Source: Bradyrhizobium diazoefficiens (GTDB lineage: Bacteria; Pseudomonadota; Alphaproteobacteria; Rhizobiales; Xanthobacteraceae). Taken from it: DNA of 64,000 nt. The translations under genes and the position numbers were made by a program. Positions 26,820 through 35,794 of the stretch are shown piece by piece; position 1 is the stretch's first letter; every line of letters begins with the position of its first letter. Location: NCBI RefSeq assembly GCF_016599855.1, contig NZ_CP067041.1:3410001-3474000 (forward strand), written 5' to 3'. The notes beneath the pieces are model-generated. The model was not told where the DNA came from. It searched no databases and saw nothing but the letters and a program-made list of their open reading frames with translations.

Positions 26820-26844
26820 GCCCGCCGGCTGCCAGCCGGCGGGC
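26820..26844 (+). promoter_or_regulatory. Intra-operon hairpin between livK and livH
   Basis: GCCCGCCGGCT pairs perfectly with AGCCGGCGGGC around a GCC loop, starting nine bases after the binding-protein stop. No T-run follows. Such hairpins commonly protect upstream mRNA or partly end transcription, so that the binding protein exceeds the permeases. Confidence 0.65.
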
Positions 26845-26883
26845 CCTACTTTGGGAACGCCGAAGGGACTGGGTGCTGGATCG

Positions 26884-27747
26884 ATGCAGGCTCTCTACGC
26901 ACAGCTACTGGTGGGATTGATCAACGGCTCGTTCTACGCGCTGCTCAGTCTCGGGCTCGCCGTCATTTTCGGCATGCTCAATATCATCAACTTCGCCCAT
27001 GGCGCGCTCTACATGATGGGCGCTTTCGTCGCCTATTTCCTGCTGAACCTCGGCGGCATCAACTACTGGTGGGCGCTGCTGCTCGCGCCTATTATCGTCG
27101 GCATCTTCGGCATGATCCTGGAACGGACCATGCTGCAATGGCTGACCGGGCTCGATCATCTCTACGGTCTGCTGCTGACCTTCGGTATCGCGCTGATCGT
27201 GCAGGGCGTGTTCCAGAATTATTTCGGCTCCTCCGGCCTGCCTTACGCCATTCCGGATCAGCTCAGGGGTGGCATGAATCTCGGCTTCATGTTCTTACCC
27301 GTCTACCGGGGCTGGGTCGTCATCTTCTCCCTGGTGGTGTGCATCGCGACCTGGTTCCTGATCGAGAAGACGCGGCTCGGCGCTTACTTGCGTGCCGCCA
27401 CTGAAAATCCGACGCTGGTGCGCGCCTTTGGCATCAACGTGCCGCGCATGATTACGCTCACCTACGGTCTTGGCGTGGGCCTGGCTGCGCTTGCCGGCGT
27501 GCTCTCGGCGCCGATCAACCAGGTGCGGCCGCTGATGGGCGCCGACCTCATCATCGTCGTGTTCGCGGTGGTCGTGATCGGCGGCATGGGATCGATCATG
27601 GGCTCGATCATCACCGGCTTTGCGCTCGGTGTGATCGAGGGCCTGACCAAATATTTCTACCCGGAGGCCTCCAACACCGTCGTCTTCGTGCTGATGGTGC
27701 TGGTGCTCTTGGTGAAGCCAACGGGATTGACGGGAAGGGCAGCCTGA
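26884..27747 (+). CDS. livH: Liv-type ABC transporter permease LivH
   Basis: This 287-residue inner-membrane permease has about eight TM segments. It begins MQALYAQLLVGLINGSFYAL and has NIINFAHGALYMMGAF, the LivH signature, and late VVVIGGMGSIMGSIITGF, which contacts the ATPases. The ATG at 26884 was chosen over an upstream GTG because the family N-terminus starts here. It lies one base before livM. Confidence 0.92.
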   Translation: MQALYAQLLVGLINGSFYALLSLGLAVIFGMLNIINFAHGALYMMGAFVAYFLLNLGGINYWWALLLAPIIVGIFGMILERTMLQWLTGLDHLYGLLLTFGIALIVQGVFQNYFGSSGLPYAIPDQLRGGMNLGFMFLPVYRGWVVIFSLVVCIATWFLIEKTRLGAYLRAATENPTLVRAFGINVPRMITLTYGLGVGLAALAGVLSAPINQVRPLMGADLIIVVFAVVVIGGMGSIMGSIITGFALGVIEGLTKYFYPEASNTVVFVLMVLVLLVKPTGLTGRAA

Positions 27748-27748
27748 T

Positions 27749-28717
27749 ATGACAGCCTTGACGGACGACACGCTGCCGATGACGCCGCGCGCGATGCGTG
27801 ACGAGATGATCGTGTTCGTGGTGATGGCGCTGCTGCTGGCGGCGGTGCCCTTTACGGGAGTCTATCCGTTCTTCGTGATGCAGGCCCTGTGCTTTGCGCT
27901 GCTCGCCTGCGCCTTCAATCTCTTGATCGGCTATGGCGGCCTGTTGTCGTTCGGCCACGCCATGTTCATGGGCACCGCCGGCTATTGCAGCGCGCACGCG
28001 TTGAAGGTGTGGGCGCTGCCCCCCGAGCTCGGCGTCCTCGTCGGCATAGCCGCGGCGTTCGGGCTGTCGCTCATCACCGGCTACATCTCGATCCGCCGCC
28101 AGGGCATCTATTTCTCGATGATCACGCTGGCTCTGTCGCAGCTCCTCTACTTCATCTACGTCCAGGCGCCGTTCACCCATGGCGAGGACGGCATCCAGGG
28201 CATTCCGCAGGGGCACATGTTCGGCGTGCTCGACCTGTCCAAACCGACCGTGCTCTATTATGTCGTGCTGGTTGGCTTTCTCGCCGGCTTCCTGCTGATC
28301 TATCGCATCATCAACTCGCCATTCGGTGAAGTTCTGAAGTCGATCCGTGAGAACGAGCCGCGCGCCATCTCGCTCGGCTACCGGACCGATCAGTACAAGT
28401 TCCTGGCGTTTGTCCTGTCGGGGACGCTGGCAGGCTTTGCCGGCGCGCTGAAGGTGTTCGTGGCGCAGAATGCCTCACTGACGGACGTGCACTGGTCGAT
28501 GTCAGGCGAAGTCGTGCTGATGACGCTGGTCGGTGGTCTCGGCACCATCTTCGGTCCCGTGGTCGGTGCCTTTGCGATCATCGCCATGCAGCAATATCTG
28601 GCAGGATTCGGTCAGTGGGTGACGGTGATCCAGGGCTCGATCTTTGTGGTCTGCGTGCTCACCTTCCGCCGTGGCGTCGTCGGCGAAATCGCGCATTACT
28701 TCCGGCGTTCGCTCTAA
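27749..28717 (+). CDS. livM: Liv-type ABC transporter permease LivM
   Basis: This 322-residue permease partners LivH. Typical LivM features are LACAFNLLIGYGGLLSFGHA, the loop SPFGEVLKSIRENEPRAISLG with the conserved RENE, and LVGGLGTIFGPVVGAF. The N-terminal residues before the first TM (TALTDDTLPMTPRAMRDE) form a short cytoplasmic tail. It ends the operon, and a hairpin follows. Confidence 0.92.
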   Translation: MTALTDDTLPMTPRAMRDEMIVFVVMALLLAAVPFTGVYPFFVMQALCFALLACAFNLLIGYGGLLSFGHAMFMGTAGYCSAHALKVWALPPELGVLVGIAAAFGLSLITGYISIRRQGIYFSMITLALSQLLYFIYVQAPFTHGEDGIQGIPQGHMFGVLDLSKPTVLYYVVLVGFLAGFLLIYRIINSPFGEVLKSIRENEPRAISLGYRTDQYKFLAFVLSGTLAGFAGALKVFVAQNASLTDVHWSMSGEVVLMTLVGGLGTIFGPVVGAFAIIAMQQYLAGFGQWVTVIQGSIFVVCVLTFRRGVVGEIAHYFRRSL

Positions 28718-28728
28718 ATGTTTGATAT

Positions 28729-28749
28729 CGCACCAGTTTCATTGGTGCG
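28729..28749 (+). terminator. Hairpin after livM
   Basis: CGCACCA pairs with TGGTGCG around a seven-base loop, 11 bases after the livM stop. No T-run follows, so a Rho-independent function is uncertain. Confidence 0.4.
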
Positions 28750-28814
28750 CGAATCCAGTGGATGATCCGACACCGCAGCCGCGAGATGACACGCGCGCGG
28801 AGTGAAAATAGTCT

Positions 28815-28832
28815 ATGACGGTTTTGTGACGG
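28815..28832 (-). promoter_or_regulatory. PHO-box-like site upstream of the DUF47-pit genes
   Basis: On the minus strand the sequence reads CCGTCAC AAAA CCGTCAT. This is two 7-base direct repeats with a four-base A spacer, matching the PhoB box (CTGTCAT AWAW CTGTCAY) at 12 of 14 repeat positions. It ends 41 bases before the DUF47 gene. In Sinorhizobium meliloti the homologous orfA-pit operon is repressed by PhoB, which fits a site at the promoter. Confidence 0.55.
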
Positions 28833-28873
28833 TCCGTTCGGGCCGTACCATTTCCAAGCGGTAGACTATTCCC

Positions 28874-29518
28874 ATGATGCGTTGGTTTCGCGCTTTTCTG
28901 CCCAAGGAAGAACGGTTCTTCGACCTGTTCGACCGCCATGCCCAGACCGTGATCCAGGGCGCGGTCGCGCTTCAGGGCGTGCTGAACGGCGGCGAGGAGA
29001 CGCCGGTCTATTGCCAGCGCGTCAGCCAGTTCGAGAACGACGCTGATAACATCACCCGCGAGGTGCTGACGGCGGTGCGGCGCACCTTCATCACGCCATT
29101 CGACCGCGGCGACATCAAGAACCTCATTACCTCGATGGACGATGCCATCGACCAGATGCAGCAGACGGCCAAGGCCGTGATGCTGTTCGAGGTTCGCAGC
29201 TTCGAGCCGCCGATGCGCGAGATCGGCGCGCTCCTGATCGAATGTGCCAATCTGGTCGGACGTGCGCTGCCGCTGATGCAGTCGATCGGCCCGAACGTTG
29301 CGATGCTGACCGCCATTACGGAGGAACTGACCAAGCTCGAGGGCCGCGTCGACGATCTCCAGGACATCGGCCTGAAGGAGCTGTTCCTCAAGCATCGCGA
29401 CGGCAACGCGATGGATTTCATCGTGGGCGCCGAGATCTACGATCATCTCGAAAAGGTCGCCGATCGCTTCGACGACGTCGCGAACGAGATCAACAGCATC
29501 GTCATCGAGCAGGTCTAG
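28874..29518 (+). CDS. DUF47 family PhoU-like protein (Pit accessory protein)
   Basis: This 214-residue helical protein is of the DUF47/PhoU-like family that lies beside Pit transporters; the S. meliloti counterpart is OrfA. It starts MMRWFRAFLPKEERFFDLFD and contains the acidic metal-binding-type helices ENDADNITREVLTAVRRTF and IYDHLEKVADRFDDVANEIN that mark the family. It probably modulates phosphate uptake by the Pit protein, whose gene begins 9 bases later. There is a PHO-box-like sequence upstream. Confidence 0.88.
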   Translation: MMRWFRAFLPKEERFFDLFDRHAQTVIQGAVALQGVLNGGEETPVYCQRVSQFENDADNITREVLTAVRRTFITPFDRGDIKNLITSMDDAIDQMQQTAKAVMLFEVRSFEPPMREIGALLIECANLVGRALPLMQSIGPNVAMLTAITEELTKLEGRVDDLQDIGLKELFLKHRDGNAMDFIVGAEIYDHLEKVADRFDDVANEINSIVIEQV

Positions 29519-29527
29519 GGGCCCATC

Positions 29528-30532
29528 GTGGATGCTGCGTTGGGTCTTCCCGTCCTGGTCGGACTGATCGCCGTCGCGCTGCTGTTCGACTTCCTGAACG
29601 GCCTGCACGACGCCGCCAATTCGATCGCGACCATCGTCTCGACCCGGGTGCTGCGGCCGCAATTTGCGGTGATCTGGGCCGCATTCTTCAATTTCGTCGC
29701 CTTCATGGTGTTCGGCCTTCACGTCGCCCAGACCATCGGCACAGGCATCATCGACCCCGCGATCGTCGATGCCCAGGTCATTTTTGCGGCGCTGGTCGGC
29801 GCCATCGTCTGGAATCTCGTGACCTGGGCGCTCGGCATTCCGTCCTCGTCCTCGCATGCGCTGATCGGCGGCCTCGTCGGCGGCGGCATGGCCAAGGCCG
29901 GCATTTCGGCGGCGGTCTGGAGCGGACTGACCAAGGCTGTGCTGGCGATCGTGCTGTCGCCGCTGGTCGGGTTCCTGCTTGCGATGACGCTGGTCGCGAT
30001 CGTGTCCTGGCTCTCGGTGCGTTCGACGCCGTTCGCGGTCGACCGCGCCTTCCGCATCCTGCAATTCGCTTCCGCCTCGCTCTATTCGCTCGGCCATGGC
30101 GGCAACGATGCGCAGAAGACCATGGGCATCATCGCCGTGCTGCTTTATTCGCAGGGCCATCTCGGCAGCGAGTTTTCGGTGCCGTTCTGGGTGGTGCTGT
30201 CCTGTCAGGCCGCGATGGCGCTGGGCACGCTGATGGGCGGATGGCGCATCGTCCGCACCATGGGCCTGCGTATCACCAAGCTGACGCCGATGCAGGGCTT
30301 TTGCGCCGAGACCGGGGGAGCAGCGACCCTGTTCATGGCGACCTTCCTCGGCGTTCCCGTCTCGACCACTCACACCATCACCGGCGCGATCGTCGGCGTC
30401 GGCGCGGCTCGCCGGGTCTCGGCGGTGCGATGGAATGTCGCGAGCTCGATCGTTTATGCCTGGGTGATTACGATCCCGGCCTCCGCCATCGTCGCCGCGC
30501 TGACCTGGTGGGCAGTGCAGATCTTCAAGTAA
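29528..30532 (+). CDS. pit: Inorganic phosphate transporter, Pit family
   Basis: This 334-residue inner-membrane carrier imports metal-phosphate with protons. The two repeated Pit signatures are [20 protein letters not shown] (about residues 19-38) and [20 protein letters not shown] in the second half, with [14 protein letters not shown] and [15 protein letters not shown] as the matching halves of the repeat. About ten TM segments are seen. It forms an operon with the DUF47 gene. Its last bases overlap the end of the convergent sugE gene by 8 bases. Confidence 0.93.
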   Translation: MDAALGLPVLVGLIAVALLFDFLNGLHDAANSIATIVSTRVLRPQFAVIWAAFFNFVAFMVFGLHVAQTIGTGIIDPAIVDAQVIFAALVGAIVWNLVTWALGIPSSSSHALIGGLVGGGMAKAGISAAVWSGLTKAVLAIVLSPLVGFLLAMTLVAIVSWLSVRSTPFAVDRAFRILQFASASLYSLGHGGNDAQKTMGIIAVLLYSQGHLGSEFSVPFWVVLSCQAAMALGTLMGGWRIVRTMGLRITKLTPMQGFCAETGGAATLFMATFLGVPVSTTHTITGAIVGVGAARRVSAVRWNVASSIVYAWVITIPASAIVAALTWWAVQIFK

Positions 30533-30839
30533 CGAGCTTCAGTCCCACGATGCCGCTGACGATCAGCCCAATGCTGGCGAGCCGAAGCGCGGTGGCCGGT
30601 TCGCCGAACAGGACGATGCCCAGCGTTGCGGTGCCGACCGCGCCGATCCCGGTCCAGACTGCGTAAGCGGTTCCGACCGGCAGTGATTTGAGAGCGAGTC
30701 CAAGCAGGATGACGCTGCCGGCCATGGCGGCGAGCGTGATGACGGATGGAACAAGCTTGGTAAAACCCTCGGTGTATTTCAGGCCGATCGCCCAGGTGAT
30801 CTCGAGAAGACCGGCAACAAACAGAATGCTCCAGGCCAT
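30525..30839 (-). CDS. sugE: Small multidrug resistance family exporter SugE/Gdx
   Basis: This 104-residue protein with four TM segments exports guanidinium (Gdx function) or quaternary ammonium. The essential Glu is E13 in [20 protein letters not shown], and [18 protein letters not shown] follows. The ATG at 30839 gives the exact family length; the frame upstream is untranslated leader. The leader holds hairpins that resemble the guanidine-II riboswitch, which often controls sugE. It converges on pit and diverges from prfC. Confidence 0.9.
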   Translation of the reverse strand: MAWSILFVAGLLEITWAIGLKYTEGFTKLVPSVITLAAMAGSVILLGLALKSLPVGTAYAVWTGIGAVGTATLGIVLFGEPATALRLASIGLIVSGIVGLKLVT

Positions 30840-30857
30840 GACGACCCTCGGTTCAAG

Positions 30858-30908
30858 GCAGGGCCGTCCCCGCGTGCAATGATTTGTGAAAAGGAGGGGC
30901 CTCCCTCC
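30858..30908 (-). promoter_or_regulatory. Candidate guanidine-II (mini-ykkC) riboswitch
   Basis: In the sugE leader, two hairpins precede the gene. The hairpin nearer the gene, GCGGGG ACGG CCCTGC (30858-30873), has the diagnostic ACGR loop closed by G-C pairs. The other, GGAGGG AGGC CCCTCC (30893-30908), has a four-base loop that does not match ACGR. They are 19 bases apart, within the usual range. The second ends 18 bases before the ATG, just ahead of the GAGG ribosome site. The nonstandard first loop makes this a variant or an imperfect copy. Confidence 0.5.
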
Positions 30909-30997
30909 CGAAAGGGCGATATGGGACTGGCCGGAACGCTCCGCAATCACCAGATCAGGCTTGATCAGGCCCATTTTCCCTGCCAAACGCTCCCGCC

Positions 30998-32620
30998 ATG
31001 TCCGACATTGCCGCCACCACAGCCGAATCGCCGGCCCGTTCTCCGCTTGCCGCCGAAGTGGCGCGGCGGCGCACCTTTGCGATCATCTCGCATCCTGACG
31101 CCGGCAAGACCACGCTGACCGAGAAGTTGCTGCTGTTCGGCGGCGCCATCAACCTCGCCGGTCAGGTCAAGGCCAAGGGCGAGCGGCGCAACACCCGTTC
31201 GGACTGGATGAAGATCGAGCGCGAGCGCGGCATCTCGGTCGTGACCTCCGTCATGACCTTCGAGTTCGAGGGCCTCGTCTTCAACCTGCTGGATACGCCG
31301 GGCCACGAGGACTTTTCGGAAGACACTTATCGTACGCTCACGGCAGTCGATTCCGCGGTCATGGTGATCGACGCTGCCAAGGGCATCGAGGCGCGCACGC
31401 GAAAACTGTTCGAGGTCTGCCGCCTGCGCGACATTCCGATCATCACCTTCATCAACAAGATGGACCGCGAGAGCCGCGACGTGTTCGAGCTGCTCGACGA
31501 GATCGAGAAGACGCTGGCGCTCGACACCACGCCGATGACCTGGCCGGTTGGCCGCGGCCGCGACTTTCTCGGCACCTACGACGTCGCCAATGGCGGCGTG
31601 CGCCTGCTCGAGGGCGGCGGTGCCAAGACCGGCGCGGCGCAGCAGATCGAGATCGCGGAACTGGCCAAGCTCAACGCCAATCTCGACGTCAGTGCCGTCA
31701 AGGACGAGCTCGAGCTCGTCACCGAAGCGTCGAAACCGTTCGAGCTCGAAGCGTTCCGCGAGGGCCATCTCACGCCCGTCTATTTCGGCAGCGCGCTGCG
31801 CAATTTCGGCGTTGGCGACCTGCTCGAAGGGCTCGGCAAGTTCGCGCCCGAGCCACGTGCACAGGACAGCGACCAGCGCAAGGTCGAGGCCACCGATCCG
31901 CGCATGAGCGCCTTCGTGTTCAAGATTCAGGCCAACATGGATCCGAACCACCGCGACCGCATTGCGTTTGCGCGCCTCTGCTCCGGCAAGCTCAGCCGCG
32001 GCATGAAGGCGAAGCTGGTGCGCACCGGCAAAAGTATGCCGCTGTCGAGCCCGCAATTCTTCTTTGCCCAGGATCGTTCGGTCGCGGACGAGGCCTTTGC
32101 CGGCGACGTCGTCGGCATCCCCAATCACGGCACGCTGCGCATCGGCGATACCTTGACCGAGGGCGAGGATTTCAACTTCGTCGGTGTGCCGAGCTTTGCA
32201 CCGGAGATCGTCCGCCGCGTCCGTCTCACCGATGCGATGAAGGCAAAGAAGCTGAAGGAAGCGCTTCAGCAGATGTCGGAAGAGGGCGTGGTGCAGGTGT
32301 TCCGCCCGCGCGACGGTGCGCCGGCGCTCGTTGGTGTGGTCGGCGCGCTCCAGCTCGACGTGCTGAAGGCGCGGCTCGATGCGGAGTATTCGTTGCCGGT
32401 CGAGTTCGAGGTCAGTGAGTTCCAGCTCGCGCGCTGGGTCTCCTCGGAGGATCGCAAGAAGCTCGACACCTTCATCGCCGCGAATACCTCGAGCATCGCC
32501 GACGACGTCGATGGCGACCCCGTGTATCTCGCCCGAAACGAGTTCTATCTCGGCTACACCCGGGAGCGCGCCGAGGGCATCGAGTTCACCAACGTCAAGG
32601 ACGTCAAGAAGAAGGGGTAG
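30998..32620 (+). CDS. prfC: Peptide chain release factor 3
   Basis: This 540-residue GTPase recycles release factors RF1/RF2 after termination. It has P-loop [15 protein letters not shown] (about residues 31-45), the G3 motif [17 protein letters not shown], and NKMDRE. The later domains show [14 protein letters not shown] and [18 protein letters not shown], the RF3 pattern. The length is normal. It is divergent from sugE. Confidence 0.95.
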   Translation: MSDIAATTAESPARSPLAAEVARRRTFAIISHPDAGKTTLTEKLLLFGGAINLAGQVKAKGERRNTRSDWMKIERERGISVVTSVMTFEFEGLVFNLLDTPGHEDFSEDTYRTLTAVDSAVMVIDAAKGIEARTRKLFEVCRLRDIPIITFINKMDRESRDVFELLDEIEKTLALDTTPMTWPVGRGRDFLGTYDVANGGVRLLEGGGAKTGAAQQIEIAELAKLNANLDVSAVKDELELVTEASKPFELEAFREGHLTPVYFGSALRNFGVGDLLEGLGKFAPEPRAQDSDQRKVEATDPRMSAFVFKIQANMDPNHRDRIAFARLCSGKLSRGMKAKLVRTGKSMPLSSPQFFFAQDRSVADEAFAGDVVGIPNHGTLRIGDTLTEGEDFNFVGVPSFAPEIVRRVRLTDAMKAKKLKEALQQMSEEGVVQVFRPRDGAPALVGVVGALQLDVLKARLDAEYSLPVEFEVSEFQLARWVSSEDRKKLDTFIAANTSSIADDVDGDPVYLARNEFYLGYTRERAEGIEFTNVKDVKKKG

Positions 32621-32721
32621 GGCGCCTCGGCGCCTTAGGCGCGAGCATGTGAACGGTCGCGGGCTTGACGCTGTCGCGGACGGTGCCACGTTTAACCGAC
32701 GTGACATCGCGAGCTCAAAGC

Positions 32722-33300
32722 ATGTGGCGCGGCCTCCTCGTTCTTGTCCTGCTGCCGATCTCGACGGTCGCTACCAATGCGCAGCGCCGCCAGATCAATC
32801 CGATCCCGTTTGCGCATGAGCCGTGCAGTGTGCTCGACGACCGACCCTGCACGCCGTCTTATTGCAGCCCGCTCGAGCCCGGGCCCTGCATCCCCGAGAT
32901 TGATTATCCCTACGGCGAGAACCTGCAGCTCACGATCAAAAGTGCCCCATCAGACGTTGACCGCGCCAAATACCGGAAGCCGGATCACGATCTCGATACG
33001 ATCGGCGACCTGTTCGCCGAGCTGCGCACCTGCTGGTCGCCGCCATCGGACAATGCGCGAAAGGGGATGCAGATGTCGGTGCGCTTCAGCTTCAACAAGG
33101 CGGGCGGCCTGATCGGCCCGCCGCGCCTGACCTACGCGACCGCAGGCGTGCCGGCCGAGACAAGGACGACCTATCTCAAGGCGATCAATTCATCGCTGAA
33201 CGCCTGCCTGCCGCTGAAATTCACCGATGGACTCGGCGGCGCCTTGGCCGGGCGGCCGATCGCGATCCGCTACGTCGATAATCGCGAGCTCGGCAAGTAG
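32722..33300 (+). CDS. Exported protein of unknown function
   Basis: This 192-residue protein starts MWRGLLVLVLLPISTVATNA, a Sec signal peptide with cleavage near ATNAQ. The mature part begins with a Pro/Cys-rich stretch (PCSVLDDRPCTPSYCSPLEP) and a later domain with RTCWSPPSDNARKGMQMSVR and LNACLPLKF. The last domain resembles the TonB-C-type module of periplasmic proteins in rhizobia (RFSFNKAGGLIGPPRL), but no function is known. The ATG at 32722 was chosen for the signal peptide. Confidence 0.75.
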   Translation: MWRGLLVLVLLPISTVATNAQRRQINPIPFAHEPCSVLDDRPCTPSYCSPLEPGPCIPEIDYPYGENLQLTIKSAPSDVDRAKYRKPDHDLDTIGDLFAELRTCWSPPSDNARKGMQMSVRFSFNKAGGLIGPPRLTYATAGVPAETRTTYLKAINSSLNACLPLKFTDGLGGALAGRPIAIRYVDNRELGK

Positions 33301-33372
33301 CGCATCAGTTGCGAGTGGCGGCCAATCGATGATACGCCATCAGCGGGGGCGCTGGCAAAAGGGGAGGATATC

Positions 33373-33957
33373 GTGGGTCTGCTGGTCATGATCCTGGGGC
33401 TGGTGCTGTTTTTCGCCCCCCATGTTTTCACAACAAAACGTGACGCGCGCGCGCAGGCGATCGCGCGGCTGGGCGAGGGGACGTACAAGATCCTCTATTC
33501 GGTTGTCTCGCTCGCGGGACTGGCGCTGATCGTCTGGGGCTTCGGCCACTATCGGGCGACCGGCTGGATCGATGTCTGGTATCCGCCGAAGGCGATGAAG
33601 CACATCACGGTCGCGCTGATGCTGCCTGCGGTGATCCTGGTGGTCGCATCATATTTGCGCGGGCGCATCTATGCGACGCTGAAGCATCCGATGCTGGCCG
33701 GCGTCAAGCTGTGGGCGGCCGCGCATCTGCTCGCCAATGGCGATCTCGGCTCGATCGTCCTGTTCGGCTCGTTCCTTGGTTGGGCGGTGTATGACCGCAT
33801 CTCATTCAAGCACCGCAAGGACGCCGGCGGCCCGCCGATTCCGGTGGGCGGCGTCACCAACGATCTGATCGCCGTCGCGGTCGGATTTGTCGCTTATCTG
33901 GCGCTGGCATTTGCGTTCCATCCTGTCGTGATCGGAGTTCCCGTTGTGGGCGGCTAG
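33373..33957 (+). CDS. NnrU family membrane protein
   Basis: This 194-residue inner-membrane protein starts with GTG after GGGGAGGA. It has about five TM segments and the NnrU features LFFAPHVFTTKRDARAQAIA, LGEGTYKILYSVVSLAGL and AHLLANGDLGSIVLFGSFLG. NnrU was named from denitrification gene clusters and is related to the methyltransferase-like isoprenylcysteine/NnrU membrane group. No nitrite or nitric oxide reductase gene is nearby, so a link to denitrification is not supported here. Confidence 0.9.
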   Translation: MGLLVMILGLVLFFAPHVFTTKRDARAQAIARLGEGTYKILYSVVSLAGLALIVWGFGHYRATGWIDVWYPPKAMKHITVALMLPAVILVVASYLRGRIYATLKHPMLAGVKLWAAAHLLANGDLGSIVLFGSFLGWAVYDRISFKHRKDAGGPPIPVGGVTNDLIAVAVGFVAYLALAFAFHPVVIGVPVVGG

Positions 33958-34030
33958 CCGATCGCCGCAAGACAGCACCCGCGTGTGCATGCGCGGAAGA
34001 CAACAAAAGCAACAAGCCGAGGCCCCTCCG

Positions 34031-35626
34031 ATGGACTGGTCGCAATCTCAGATTCCGCCGATGCGGTTCGAGGCGCGTTTCGGCGATCGGGTGGTGCCGG
34101 CGTTCACCGATCGACCGGCGAGTCTCTGGGCGATGATCGCCGACGCTGCCGCGCGCAACGGCGATGGTGAAGCGCTCGTCTGCGGCAGTGTCCGGCTGAG
34201 CTGGTGGCAGACGCTCGACCAGGCCGCGCGGGTTGCGTCGGGCTTTCGCAAGCTCGGCCTGCAGCGCGGCGACCGCGTCGCTATCCTGCTCGGCAACCGC
34301 ATCGAATTTCCGCTGCTGCTGTTCGCCGCCGCGCATGAGGGGCTGGTCACGGTGCTGCTCAGCACGCGGCAGCAGAAGCCGGAGATCGCCTATGTGCTGG
34401 CCGATTGCGGTGCCAGGATTCTGATCCACGAAGCGGCACTCACGGATCGATTGCCCGATGCGGCGGATGTTCCCGACGTGGTTCATCGCATCGCCGTTGA
34501 CAATGATCCGGCTCTGTCGTGTTTCGCGGCGCTCGCCGACAATGCGCCAGCGCCGGCTCCGGTCGAGGTGAGCGAGGAGGACACTGCGATGATCCTCTAC
34601 ACCTCGGGCACCACAGGCAAGCCGAAGGGCGCGATGCTCGCCCATTGCAATATCGTGCATTCCTCGATGGTGTTCGTGTCCTGCCTGCAATTGACGCAAG
34701 CCGACCGCTCGATCGCAGCGGTCCCGCTCGGGCACGTCACCGGTGTCGTCGCCAATATCACGACGATGATCCGCTGCGGCGGTGCGCTGATCATCATGCC
34801 GGAATTCAAGGCGGCTGATTATCTCAAGCTCGCCGCACGCGAGCGCGTCACCTACACGGTGATGGTGCCTGCGATGTACAATCTCTGCCTGCTGCAGCCG
34901 GATTTCGACAGCTATGATCTGTCGAGCTGGCGCATCGGCGGCTTCGGTGGCGCGCCGATGCCGGTCGCGACCATCGAGAGGCTCAAGGCAACGATTCCTG
35001 GCCTGAAGCTTGCGAATTGCTACGGCGCGACCGAGACGACGTCGCCGTCCACCATCATGCCCGGCGAGCTGACGGCGAGCCACATCGACAGCGTCGGCCT
35101 GCAGTGTCCGGGGGCGCGGATCATCGCGATGGGGGCGGAGGGGCGCGAGCTGCCGCCCGGCGAGATCGGCGAGCTCTGGATCCAAGGCGCCTCCGTCATC
35201 AAGGGCTACTGGAACAACCCGAAGGCCACGGCCGAGAGTTTTACCGGTGGCTTCTGGCATTCCGGCGATCTCGGCTCGGTCGATGCCGAAGGGTTCGTCC
35301 GGGTGTTCGACCGGCAGAAGGACATGATCAACCGCGGCGGCCTGAAGATCTATTCGGCCGAAGTCGAATCTGCGCTGGCCGGCCATCCCGCCGTGGTCGA
35401 GAGCGCGATCATCGCAAAACCATGCCAGGTGCTGGGCGAGCGCGTCCACGCGGTCGTGGTCACGCGCGTGCAGGTCGGCAGCGACGATTTGCGAGCCTGG
35501 TGCGCCGAACGGCTGTCAGACTACAAGGTGCCGGAGACGATGACGCTCACCGCCGAGCCCCTGCCGCGCAACGCGAATGGCAAGGTGGTGAAGCGGCAGC
35601 TGCGGGAGTTGCTCGCTGGGACTTGA
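34031..35626 (+). CDS. AMP-dependent acyl-CoA synthetase/ligase
   Basis: This 531-residue ANL-superfamily enzyme activates a carboxylic acid with ATP and CoA. The phosphate-binding loop is YTSGTTGKPKGAMLAH, A5 is NCYGATETTSPS, A7 is WHSGDLGSVDAEGFVRVFDR, and A10 is PLPRNANGKVVKRQL with the catalytic Lys. These features fit a fatty- or aryl-acid ligase of the CaiC/FadD-like group; substrate is unknown. The ATG at 34031 gives a normal N-terminus, and an upstream start would overlap NnrU. Confidence 0.9.
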   Translation: MDWSQSQIPPMRFEARFGDRVVPAFTDRPASLWAMIADAAARNGDGEALVCGSVRLSWWQTLDQAARVASGFRKLGLQRGDRVAILLGNRIEFPLLLFAAAHEGLVTVLLSTRQQKPEIAYVLADCGARILIHEAALTDRLPDAADVPDVVHRIAVDNDPALSCFAALADNAPAPAPVEVSEEDTAMILYTSGTTGKPKGAMLAHCNIVHSSMVFVSCLQLTQADRSIAAVPLGHVTGVVANITTMIRCGGALIIMPEFKAADYLKLAARERVTYTVMVPAMYNLCLLQPDFDSYDLSSWRIGGFGGAPMPVATIERLKATIPGLKLANCYGATETTSPSTIMPGELTASHIDSVGLQCPGARIIAMGAEGRELPPGEIGELWIQGASVIKGYWNNPKATAESFTGGFWHSGDLGSVDAEGFVRVFDRQKDMINRGGLKIYSAEVESALAGHPAVVESAIIAKPCQVLGERVHAVVVTRVQVGSDDLRAWCAERLSDYKVPETMTLTAEPLPRNANGKVVKRQLRELLAGT

Positions 35627-35794
35627 GCGGGCCCCGAGCTCCGGGAGATCCCGGATCGCGTGTTAACGCCTTGATCGGGCTTGCTTTGCCTTGCCACCGC
35701 CATATCGATAGGGTATCGCCGCGGCGACGTGGGGACGGGCTTTAGACGCGCACGATCTGGCGCGCGCTCCCGGCCGGGCATGGGATTGGCATAA

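Noticed and set aside
26820..26844. Hairpin after livK as a full terminator of the Liv operon
   Set aside because: No T-run follows and the permease genes downstream are needed in the same operon.
28739..30373. 544-codon minus-strand frame opposite DUF47 and pit
   Set aside because: Its translation is Asp/Arg/His-rich without domains, and both plus-strand genes are clear.
30965..32707. 580-codon minus-strand frame opposite prfC
   Set aside because: prfC carries all GTPase motifs; the opposite frame has none and is a shadow.
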